Source of the DNA: Heligmosomoides polygyrus polygyrus
Lineage: Eukaryota > Nematoda > Chromadorea > Rhabditida > Heligmosomidae
Direction: 5' to 3'
Assembly (NCBI GenBank): GCA_947396885.1
Contig: OX377202.1
Coordinates: 14,942,001-15,006,000, forward strand
DNA: 64,000 nucleotides
Position 1 is the stretch's first letter. Every line of letters begins with the position of its first letter. Below the pieces are notes generated by a model. It made no database searches. It worked only from the letters and a program-made list of their open reading frames with translations, and was not told where the DNA came from. Below, in pieces: positions 20,919 through 31,500 of the stretch. Position numbers and translations under genes: made by a program.

Positions 20919-22109
20919 CTACAGAAATACATCGTTTTAAGGCAAAAGAGCATATCTTAGTGCAGCAAAACGCAGCAGTATCAAACCAGACTATTTCTGC
21001 GTAAATCTACTCGGCAGAATTCACATAAAAGAAAAGTTATTAGGCTGTAATTATCGAGAGGTGAGTCTACTCCTCTCATCCATCATAACATCCAGAAAAT
21101 ATGTCCAAGAACATCCAGGTGGGAAGGGTAACTGTGAAAGCATCTTAACATTACTTGGGCTACTGTAATATTTCCATTTACGGAAAAGAATAAGGACACA
21201 TCCAAATCCCAGATTTGCACAATGGTTAGTAACGTCGCTACCTTGAAAAAAGACGTTGCCGGAGAACTGGTCCGCTTGGCATAGTGCCGAGGCGGCGCGC
21301 GGTTTTTCGTCGTGTCGTCTCGTGCACTCCACGCCTCCCTGTTCGCTACACCCCGGAGTCCCTTCCCTAGCCCAATCTGGAGAGTCACTCTGCTCATCTG
21401 ACTCTCGCCGCTCGCGCGTGACGGAATTTTTCGGGGACCAGTTCACATGTAATAAAGAAAACGCAAAACTATTCAAAGACAACGACGGGTGCGTTGCGTT
21501 ATCGCATTGGAGCGCGGAATTTGCGCATATGGAGATGCTAGTGTCCTCCGGGAGCGCATGGCTCGATTACCGCACATTTCAATAGGTTCCCCTTCATTTG
21601 CCTCTCGCATCGTCGAACTATTTCGCATCGTATATGTCGTTATCTGCTAGTGCTTTCACCTTTACCTTGCCAAAGAGTCGTGTATTCAATCTGTAGTGGT
21701 TCCTTCTGGTTAGGAAGTGATGTCAGATAGGAAAAGGCAGTTGCCGTATAGAATGTGATAGCGAAAGCATTCTGTGACAATATCAAACGGTCTACACCAT
21801 GAGGTTTGCCTCTATCCTGTTAAAATTGGAGGGCTTTTGGAGTAAGAGAAACTAGACCACTTTGCTATCAATAGGGCGAGCAGTTTTCAGTAGAGCGCGC
21901 AAAGCCTCGTCAACGATTTATCGTAGGTTTGGGCACAGTTATGGGGGGGGGTGGGGGAGTATAGGGATGCTATTATATATTCTACAACAGGATAGTACGT
22001 TACGTTTTCCTGGCACTGATCCACCCCCTCCCCCCCACCCCTCCCCTACCCCTTCGCAGGAATAGTAAACTCTAGTAAGAAAAGGGATGGAAAGAGCCAT
22101 CATCATAAG

Positions 22110-22210
22110 GATCTGTTCATACTTCTCGACGATAGCGACTTGTCGCCTGAGCAAAAGATACATATCGTGTAAGATCCCAAACTCGCTCGGTCCAGCTGCA
22201 CCGCGTGTGT
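22110..22210 (+). repeat. fragment of the 6.7-kb inverted-repeat element family
   Basis: GGATCTGTTCATACTTCTCG at 22110, followed by GACGATAGCGACTTGTCGCC and GCAAAAGATACATAT, mirrors the left end of the element at 6706-7390. One end only. Confidence 0.5.
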
Positions 22211-22349
22211 TGTGTGAATGCACACAAACACCGCATTAGACGACACCGCCCTAGAAATGCGCCTCAGCACACGTGAGCTGCGTTAGCGCCGACGCTGGCA
22301 TTCGATCGATGCGCATTGGTCTCTTGTGTGCCCGCGGTGGCCTGGCTGC

Positions 22350-22650
22350 CAGACTCGTCGTGGCGCAGTGGGTAGAGGGGCGGGTTCAGGCTTGGAGGTC
22401 GGAGGTTCGGTTCTAAGCATGGTGGTGTTTTTGCATTTCATTCAACTGGCTGGATGAGGTTCAGGGGTTTTAACGTCTACACAATTTTCAGGCGTTTTCT
22501 GCTCATTTCCCAGCTGTAAGAACCCGGCTGCAGAGTTCCCCCTGAGCGACGAAAGCGGTTTCCACACGAGCAGCTTGGATCGCACCCACCCTGGAGTCCC
22601 TTCCCTAGCCTGATTCTGCGCTCGAAGATCACAGAACCCAGATTCGCATA
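22350..22650 (+). mobile_element. tRNA-derived SINE, family 2
   Basis: Head with A box TGGCGCAGTGGGTAGAG at 22360 and B box GGAGGTTCGGTTCTAAG at 22402, then a roughly 200-bp body including GGAGTCCCTTCCCTAGCC near 22590. The same body block recurs at 21351-21368 without the head. An A box of the same type sits in the middle of the palindrome at 24.57-24.99 kb. No TSD established. Confidence 0.65.
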
Positions 22651-22936
22651 CTGCGTACTTTTGCCGACAGGTACGAAAAAGCCGAAACACAAAGAAAACC
22701 GAGTATACAATGAAAACTAGGACCGAAACACGTACGCAACCAAAGCAACAATGAAAACGATCAAGCAAACACCAACAAACCCGAAGCAACAATGAAAACC
22801 AGCAAGATAACACGAATAAAAACAAGGGAGCAACGAAAACAAGCGCAGAAACACGAATAAAAACATAGAATCAGTGAGAACGATTAAGTAAACATAAATA
22901 CGATGAACGAGTTCGCAACAAGAGCATACAGGAAAA

Positions 22937-23905
22937 TTATATAATTTTCACTTTAAATTGGACAAGAAAGGTGTAAAGGTCCCAGTTGATGGTCGTTCTG
23001 GGACTCCTCTTCTTGAACTTCACGGCCTTCTCTCCTTGACGCGAAAAGCGGAACCTCGCGCGAAGGAGGCGGTGGTAGAACTTGGGGACAACGGAGACAT
23101 CGGTCAGGCAATACTTGCGGTTGAAGATGATGTGGTCAATCTCGTTGTGGAACTGGCCACCGGGGAATTCCCAGGTCCATCGTAGGGAGGGAAGCTTCTG
23201 GAACTGTGAGTTTCCATGGATGGTCTTGGTCGACTCAGACAGCCTTTCACCTTGCTCGTTCCACTCCAAACCGTGGGTTCCGATGTGAAGTTCTTCCGGC
23301 GGCCTTCGCGGTCCGATCTTGGCGTTGAAGTCGCCGACGATCACCTTGTAGAAGGTGTGATCTTCCTTATAGAACTTCTCCAGCTCCACGTAGAAGGCTT
23401 CGATCTCTTCGTCGTTGTAGTCGGATGTTGGGGCATACGCGACGAATACAGTCAAAGCTGGCACGGAGCCACATCGATTCAGCCGCAAACGTCTGATTCG
23501 GGTTGTCAGAGACTCGTACGAATCGATGTTCATGGCCAAGTGCGTGTTGACGAGGACACCAACGCCGCCTATTCCCCTGCTGTCGCAGGTTCCGAGGAAC
23601 AGTTCTTCTCCGGAGTCGTAGGCGGCGTGTAGGGGGTGGTGTCTTCTCGTCTCGGTCAGTCCGATGACGTCGTACTTGATCTTCCTGGCTTGCATCATCA
23701 GGTCCTCGACGGATGCTTCCGACGCAAGCGTGCGGGCGTTGTAAGTACAGATCGTCATCCTAGTCCTTCTCAGTTTGCGCAGCCTGGTTAGGCCCTGAGA
23801 TTTTAGCAGCCTCTCCGTACTCGTCCTTCCCATCGCTGCAGAAATGGGGGCTCTTTCGGGGTCAGGGAAATGAGGCCCTTTAGTGCTGCTGTGTTTGACT
23901 CCCAT
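22937..23905 (-). CDS. RTE-type LINE endonuclease (EEP/APE) ORF, 322 aa, RT missing
   Basis: Uninterrupted minus-strand ORF with the endonuclease/exonuclease/phosphatase fold of RTE retrotransposons, which nicks target DNA for target-primed reverse transcription. Visible motifs: TYNARTL (Asn), [10 protein letters not shown] (catalytic Glu), [28 protein letters not shown] (catalytic Asp and Asn), [11 protein letters not shown] (Asp-His). The start [17 protein letters not shown] is likely. The usual SDHRLLR after KFY is altered to HRLLRARF with about two residues lost. The ORF ends soon after the RTTINWDL boundary, and no RT follows, so it is 3'-truncated. Odd for a dead copy: the whole domain stays open. 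Confidence 0.88.
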   Translation of the reverse strand: MGVKHSSTKGPHFPDPERAPISAAMGRTSTERLLKSQGLTRLRKLRRTRMTICTYNARTLASEASVEDLMMQARKIKYDVIGLTETRRHHPLHAAYDSGEELFLGTCDSRGIGGVGVLVNTHLAMNIDSYESLTTRIRRLRLNRCGSVPALTVFVAYAPTSDYNDEEIEAFYVELEKFYKEDHTFYKVIVGDFNAKIGPRRPPEELHIGTHGLEWNEQGERLSESTKTIHGNSQFQKLPSLRWTWEFPGGQFHNEIDHIIFNRKYCLTDVSVVPKFYHRLLRARFRFSRQGEKAVKFKKRSPRTTINWDLYTFLVQFKVKII

Positions 23906-24320
23906 ACAACACGGGTAGCTAGTCGGGCTCTGTCGTGCGGGCGAAGAACTCCGGGCAGCCAGCCAGACTGCCTGAAGGGACGGGGCGAGACTTAAGGCGG
24001 CCTCGAATCGCCTTACATGTACTCCCAGTCTACCGAGTGCAAGCTTTTGGCCGAGCCGACACAGTTACAATCCGCACAGTCACGGACAGATCCACACACA
24101 CTGTGCATGAACATGCCGCTCCCACGCACAAGGAACGCATCGACCCAACACAGCAGGAGCAAGGAGTCTATTCCCTGCACCACACCTGCGTCTCTGGGCA
24201 GTACACGGTCGCATTTGGTTCGCGTTTAATTCCCCTATCCACCACCCGGGGACGCGCCGTGTCCCTGCGACAAGCGGCCCGAGATCCCTCTTAACAAGAG
24301 AGCCCGAAGGCTCTCTATCG
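23906..24320 (-). mobile_element. 5' untranslated region of the RTE copy, probable
   Basis: GC-rich sequence upstream of the endonuclease start, ending near a short inverted repeat GAGAGCCC..GGCTCTC (24297-24318). No ORF of note. Assigned to the same element because composition changes sharply to A+T-rich at about 24320; a family-F end (GTGTCTAATTTGACGTGAAAA) lies just beyond. Confidence 0.45.
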
Positions 24321-24334
24321 AGGGAGATCCGTGG

Positions 24335-24440
24335 ACACTTTTCAAACGAAGTTTCAACAACACTTTTATTAGCAGTTTAGCTTGAACTTTGGCTAATTTG
24401 GTTCGAAAAGTGTCTAATTTGACGTGAAAATTGTACAAAT
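24335..24440 (-). repeat. family F end fragment
   Basis: Minus-strand ACAATTTTCACGTCAAATTAGACACTTTTCG and the related CGAAAAGTGTCTAATTTGACG block mark one end of the family-F repeat. Only about 100 bp is present. Confidence 0.55.
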
Positions 24441-24570
24441 CCCACGAAACGCGAAGTCGGTTGAGAAGCAGCTCAAAACGGAGGATTCCAGACCTAAATT
24501 ATAAGGCTGTGGCCATCTCAATATGAAGCCTAAACGCCTCCCAAGCCCTAACCAGAAAACCATCTGAACG

Positions 24571-24985
24571 GAGCGGCTCAGGTGTTGTGTATGGGCAGAA
24601 TCGCCTCTATTTGGGAAACAACAAAATGCAAATATCTCGACCCCAATACAACTCCGCGCAGAGTTAGGGATGATGGAAGTTGGGCCGTTGGCGGCGATAG
24701 TGCTATGTATCACGCGGAGGGCGCGCTCAGGTTGGCTGGAAACAGCGATGATGAGCGAGCGGCGGTGGCGCAGTGGGTAGAGGGGCGGCATAATCCCGAT
24801 GATCGCTGTTTCCAGCCAACTTGAGCTCCCCTCTTCGCCTGCAGCATAGGGCTAACGCCGCCAACGGTCCAACTTTCGTTGTTCCTAACTCTGCGCAGAG
24901 TTGTATTCGGGTCAAGATATTTGCGTTTTTCTTGTTTCCCAGAGAGAGGCGATCCTGCCCATGTACAACACTTGAGCCGTTCCGA
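24571..24985. mobile_element. palindromic foldback with a tRNA-like A box at its centre
   Basis: The arms share GAGCGGCTCAGGTGTTG (24571, inverted near 24970), CAACTCCGCGCAGAGTTAG (24649, inverted near 24886) and GGTTGGCTGGAAACAGCGAT (24731, inverted near 24806). The turn at 24755-24800 holds GGTGGCGCAGTGGGTAGAGG, an A box like the SINE family 2 head. Short ORFs here are mirror shadows. Confidence 0.8.
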
Positions 24986-25512
24986 CCTACCGTTGAGATA
25001 GTCTCCTGGTAAGTCGAAGGCCTACCTCCCTGAGAATTCTTGGCCATGAAAAATGGGCTATACTACCCCTATCCCAAGCTTCAAATCCGACCACTCTCCC
25101 CGGCGGGTCGCAACCGCAGCGCCTAGCGCTGCGGCTGAGAGTCGCCGGCGACCTTTGCGACCAGCGGCTCCGCGACGACTCGTCGCGCCGCGGCTTCCAC
25201 TACAGTGGCATCGTGGGTCCCCACTGCGGTGAGAGCGATATGGACGAGTTCCCCGGGTGGTGCCGCTAGACTCTGTAGAGACACTTAGGGACCGCGATGA
25301 CAGTGTCAAACATATTAAGGTCGATATCGAAAGGTCCCCGAAGTCGGCTAGGCTTTCAGTCCGTAATCTTATCCTACGCAATCTATACCTCTTATGGTTA
25401 GAACTCTGAAGAATCGTGCTAGTTCAAAAGTTTTCTCTCCCATGGTCCCATTAATATGAAGCGTGCTGTTGATTGGGCACGGAAGTTAATGAATGTTCCA
25501 TTACTTCAGGCC

Positions 25513-28500
25513 ATGGTCAGCAAGTTGGAATGTCGTCGTCTACCGAAGATAGTAAGTGTGAAAAGGAACATTTTTAGGCGATAGGAAACGTCATCAACTT
25601 CCTTTTGAATAGCTGAAAATGCCAAGGTGTCCAAAATTTAGTTTCAGTGTGATATTGGGATGCAGAGCCTACATTGCGGCGCAGAAGTAGAATGCATGAC
25701 GCATTTGGCGAAGTGGTTGGACAACAGTGACCTTTATCCGTTATTCTTTAGCTGTGGCAAAGCGAAGGAAAAGTCGAGGCTATTCAATTGCATAGAAGTG
25801 AAGCACACACCATTTTCACGTTAAATTGGACACTTTTTCAAGCAATCTTGACGACTTTGAGAGAAATCTCAATATCAAAATAGCAGCAAGCTTTTTTACT
25901 TTAAAATTGATACGCTACTAGACATTTATAGTAATTTTTTGTTCAAGGAGAGTTTAGAATGATCTTTGTGATCTTTTTTGAAATTTTCTAATTCATCTGT
26001 CCCAATAATTGAACACCCTGAAATGCTATAAAACTTTAATAATTTAAAGGGAAAATGAACTAACTGTTCTTCTAAAGCGCAGGAAAGCAGTAATTATTTG
26101 GTGTAGTAAAATAAGAGATCGCACCTGGCATTCGACTAGCTCGTCGTGGTTCATTTGATTGCTAGCAAAAATTCAGTATCATGGTATAACACAGACATAA
26201 TCGATAGAATAAGAATAGTTATAAGAGAGGACACATATTCTCGCATCGGTGTTTTAAGTGAGCAACATTTATATTAGGTTGGTGCATAAGTTCTCGGACA
26301 TTTGGGACATGAATTATTTATTATCACAACATACGAACAACAATATCAAATCATTTGAAGTAACCACCCTTTACATCAATTGTCTTTCGCCAACGTGCTG
26401 GTAAGTCATGGATGCCTTTTCTCCAAAACGTGGCCAGTTGTGATTCGAAAAATGTGAGCAGTGCCTCCTTGACATCCTCTCGGTTCCTAAATTGCTGGCC
26501 GTCCAGCGTTGAAGGCTTGAAAACAAATGATAATCAGAAGGAGCGAGATCTGGTGAGTAAGGTGGATGTGGAATAACGGTCCATCCGTAGTCCGCCAACT
26601 CAGCCGCCGTCGCTCTAGCAATATGCGGTCTAGCGTTGTCGTGTTGAAACCTTGCTCAAACACCTTCACTTGCTCTCCTCGTGTGGTTTGAAGGTGGGCC
26701 CTCAACTTTCTCTGTTGGTTGACGTGAACCTCTGCCGTCCCTGTTATCTTTTCGTCCAGCAGCTCCCAGTATTCTACGCCAAGAACGCTCCAACAAATGC
26801 ATAGCATCATCTTTTTCACGTGAAGGTCGGGTTTCGGAACGTCCTCTGCCTCTCCAGCTGCGTCAACCCACTGTGCACGCCGGTGATAATTAGAGTAGAG
26901 TATCCACTTCTCATCTCCGGTGACAAGGTTGTCCAGCCATCCGTGGGTACGTCTGAGGGTAAGGAGAGACAGAGCGACATCGGCTCTGCGATCCATGCCA
27001 TGTTGTGTCAAGTCGTGAGGTACCCAGCGACTCAATTTTTGCACCTTGCCAATCGACTTCAATCCTCGAGCGACTGTTGAGTGACTAACACCAAGAGTGC
27101 TTGATAGTTCGCGAGTGGTTTGGTATGGGTCCGCTTCCACTCCACTTCGGAGGCCATCCAGATCCAGTGTCATCGGGCGCCCTTCTCGTTCATTGTCTTC
27201 AACGGAGAATTCACCAACTGCAAACTTCGAGAACCACTGGTACACAGTACTTCGAGCAGGAGCACTCTCGTTGTAAACATCCTTCAGGCGACGATACGAT
27301 TCGTTGGCATTGAGGCCAGTTTGACGCAGGAATAACATGACGTGCCGAATATGCGTCTTAGTTGGGATGAATTGCTCAGCCATAATAGCTGACGTTAACA
27401 ACGCAGAAGTAAATGTTAGGAACAGTTTTGTAGCACTTTCCGTTCTCTATCGATCGATCATTTACGCTTCGGTACATGTGAGAAATTTAGCGGGAAAATG
27501 CGCTTTCAATTCAGGAGGGATCAAATGTCCGAGAACTTATGCATCAACCTAATACTATCAATCATCGTGACGATATAGTCGAGTGCACGAAATGATCTCT
27601 TCTTTAAAGATGCGGTATGATTGTATCCTTTCTGTAATTGAAAACGAGGCTTTATTCATTAATTTTCCTAAAAATTTGAAAATTCATAAATTCATTTTTT
27701 CAAACCATATGCTCACTTGGGCGCGTGTAGCGCATCGGAGGAGGCGCCAACTGTGGCGTATACCCGATACCAGGTTCCTGGTTCGAATTTCCCGCCTAGG
27801 CCAACTAAGCCTTCCACACCTCCGGGGTCGGTGAATTGGTCTGGGAAGGTTAAAGCGCTGACTTGTTTATCGGTTGGCCACGCAAGTCATTGTATGGCCA
27901 AATACGCAATCACATCGCCACCACGACATCCCGTAGAAGCGGAATGCGCTGGCGCATTCCAAAAGGGATCGAGTAACGCCGTCCTTTATCCTTTATCCTT
28001 TATGTTCACTTATTGGGACAGGTTAATTTAACAAATTTCAAAAAGGTTACACTAAACCATTTCGTTGAACAAAAATTATTCTAATCGTTTCAGAGAATTT
28101 TATTTCAATGTTAAAAAGCTCGATGTGATAGGGAAGATGTTAAGTTTGATTTCAGAAGCGTCACGCTTGTGTAAAAGAGTGTCCACTTTGATTTCATATG
28201 TGTCCAGTTTGAGGCAAAAATTTTATATACCACTTTCACGTCGAATTGGACGCTTTTCAAACCAAACTGGACACTTTTCACGTCAAATTGGACACTCTTC
28301 TGAGCTGGCCCATGAACTTGGAAATCAAATTGAACGTCTTCCGAATCGTGCTTTTTACAGGCTAATCTGAAGACTCTAAGATGGTTAGAATAAATTTTTG
28401 TTCAAGGAAAACTTAGAATAATTTTTTTTTCAAACTTTTTTTTACTTTAGCCGCCGAATGAGTGAAATAATTTTTAAAATTTTGATTTTTCAAGGAAAAA

Positions 28501-31500
28501 TTATGAATTAAATTTTATGTTAAGGCGCAGGAGGGCAGCAATCATGTCTTGCATCAAAAGACTGGATCGCGCCATGCACTCAAAAAGTTCAACGCAACGT
28601 TTAATTGATTGATTGTGTAAACACTGCCTACATGCAGCAAGAAAGTTAGGACATGTGTGTGACTTGCTCTTTAAAACAAGTTTTTAATTCATTGTTTTTT
28701 TTTTGAAAAATACAGTTTTTATAAAATTTTAGAGCATGTATTCTCTTATTGGGAAGTAAATTAAAACTTCAAATAAAGTTATACTAAAATGTTCTTTGGA
28801 CAAAAAATTATTCCAACATTTTTGGGGAGTTTCTAGTTTAATGTAGAAAAAGTTCAATTTCGATTTGGAAGAGTTCTCCTTGATTTGAAAAGTCTTAGGA
28901 TACCTTAGAAGACTGTCCAGTTTGATTCGAAAAGTGTTCAATTCGATTTGAAAATGGCATATATTCTGATTCTGCGCGATAGCTCCTAGATGTCTGCTTG
29001 ATCCGCGCAGAGAGTTGAATCAGATGTTATCGTTCGCATGAGTATCAGAGGGTGCTCTAAAGCCTACACATTTCTAGAATTAGCAGAAATTCCTCCGTTC
29101 AAAGTATCAAACCGAGTATTCTCAAGACTTTTTTGAATTATTATGACATATAGGCTGCGGCTAATATATGCATTATTAAAAAGAAGGTAATCCACGACTT
29201 AACATAATAATAATAGAAATAATAACAATAATAGTATAATAGAATGCATGGCGCACTTCCATGGTGTGATTTTATTTTACAATTTATTTCCGAAAGACTG
29301 CACTATGTTTTAGGAGCTCCACGCCCATTTAAACGGAAGCATCTCTTTGAGAACAATCGAAAAGCTCTACGGTTTGCATCGCCATAAAGGCAATTCGCTC
29401 GAACCTGCAAGCGAAGAGAATCTTAAGGAGTCTCTGACACTCAGTCAGCCTACTACTATGGAAGAGTGAGTGCGGCGTGGATTTGGTACCGTCGACTAGA
29501 ATAATTCAAAAAATTTTTTCTTTCATACATTCTGTTACTTTTCTATCATTAGATTTTAAAAATTAACTCCTTTCTACCATAAGGATTTTCACTGAATTAG
29601 AGTAAATAATTAATTAGGAAGGAAACTTAGAGAGTGATAAGATAGCTTGCAGTGAAAAACTTTACGTTTTGAATTTTGCAAACTCAGTCTTAGATTTTCA
29701 GGGTTTTCAAAATATTTCCATTAATTCAATCGCTGACTACGACGCGAGAGGCTCTGATTATGGTGAGTGGGAGATTCAAACTAATTTGGATCTGTAATTC
29801 ATTTGCTTTCTTATTGTCTTTTTAATTTTTAAGATTTTTAGTGCGTATTCCTGAAAAAAGGATCGTGTAGCGCAGTCGGAGGAGGTGCCGACTACACCCG
29901 ATACCAGGTTCCTGGTTCAGATTTCCCACCCAGGCCAACCAAGCCTTCCTTTCCTACGGGGTCGGTGAATTGATACCAGATTTGTCTGGGAAGGATAAAG
30001 TGCGGACTTATTCATCGGCTGGCTACCGCAAGTCATTGTGTAGGCCAAATGCACGCCCAAATCACCTCCACACATCCCACAGAAGCAGAATCGTGGCGCA
30101 TCCCAAAAGGAACTGAGTAATGCTGTCCTTTATCATTTTATCCTTATACACCTGGAAGAGGAAAGAAAAAGCATGCGAATGTGCGCAAACACGTGCGCGG
30201 GTAGCGTAGTCAGAGGACGCACCGGCTTTCGCGTGCACCTCAACTTGATCCATGGTTCGTGCACCGCAGAGTCCAGTCTAGTCCTTCATCGTTCCAAGGT
30301 CGGTGCATCGTCAGTTTGTGAACGATGGAACACCGACTTGTCCGTCACTGGCCACCGCGAGTTATTGTAGGGGCCGCAAAAGCATAATTTTTCGCTATTT
30401 TCGTGTTCCCCCCCCCCATTTTCCCCTCTATTTTTCCCCCGATTCCCCCCCCCCCCGATTTTCCTCTCCGATTTTCCCCACGCTAATTTCTGCGGCGTAG
30501 TCGATCGATAAGACGACTCATCGCTTAGCGCGTTATTATAGAGCATTATTGTAGAGTATGCCTCACACAAACCACCTCAGCAACACCAAGTTATATTAGG
30601 TTGGCCGGAAGGTTCTGGCGGTTTTTGCGCAACCGTTTTCGTTCGCTTATTACCGAATCAATATTCAACTTACTTGGCATTTTTATATACCATTTGCACG
30701 TCGAATTGGACACTTTTTAAACCAGTTGAACACTTTTCAAATAAAAATGAACAGATTGGACAATTTTCACGTCAAATTGGACACTCCTCTAAGCTAACCT
30801 AAGGCTTTTCAAATCAATGCGAACTCTTCCAAATCGAAATGCGCTTCTTCTACATTAAACTAGAGGCTCTCCAAAAATGTTCGAATAATTTTTTGTCCAA
30901 GGTAAATTTTCGTGTAACTGTCTTTGAAATTTTAATTTACTTTCCAATAAGAGAACACAGTGTTTTTATTGGGAAGTAAAATAAAACTAGTACTGGAACA
31001 GTTGTTTGGAATTTTATAAAAATTTTGTTTTTTGAGGAAAAACAATGAATTAAAGTTTGTTTTGAAGACCGTTTTTTGAGGCGTCCATTTTATATTACCA
31101 AAACAGAGATTGCTCCACGCCCCTTCCGAAATTTCATGATTTTCATTCGACTCATAGCAGAACTTTGTTTGCATGCAGTTCCACACCTGCAAGTGGTGCA
31201 ATACCAACAATTGTAAAAAACACACATACATATCCTAACTTTCTTGCTACACTTCTTTTCTTCTCCTGAGCATTTAGTCCCGTGAGTCGCAGGCTCCGCT
31301 GTTCTTGTGATCTGTCGCCACCTCATCCTATCAAGGGCGTCATCTGCCGTGGCGCCGACTTCGGCGAGATCTCTCTTGATGACGTCCTTCCATCTTTTCC
31401 TTGGGCTCCTCTTGGGCGCTTTCCGGGTGCCTCGAAATCTAGGGCCAACCTTGTGGGGTGATCCTCTGGTTTTCTGAGGACGTGTCCATACCACTTCAGG

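Noticed and set aside
21051..21585. ORFs of 143 and 109 aa at 21.1-21.6 kb
   Set aside because: They overlap the body of SINE family 2 (GGAGTCCCTTCCCTAGCC block) and show no conserved motif.
25058..25390. GC-rich ORFs upstream of ADAL on both strands (for example a plus frame with [20 protein letters not shown] ending at TGA 25408)
   Set aside because: One plus frame after GCCGCTAG looks exon-like, but several frames are open because of the composition and no second exon could be found. Not called.
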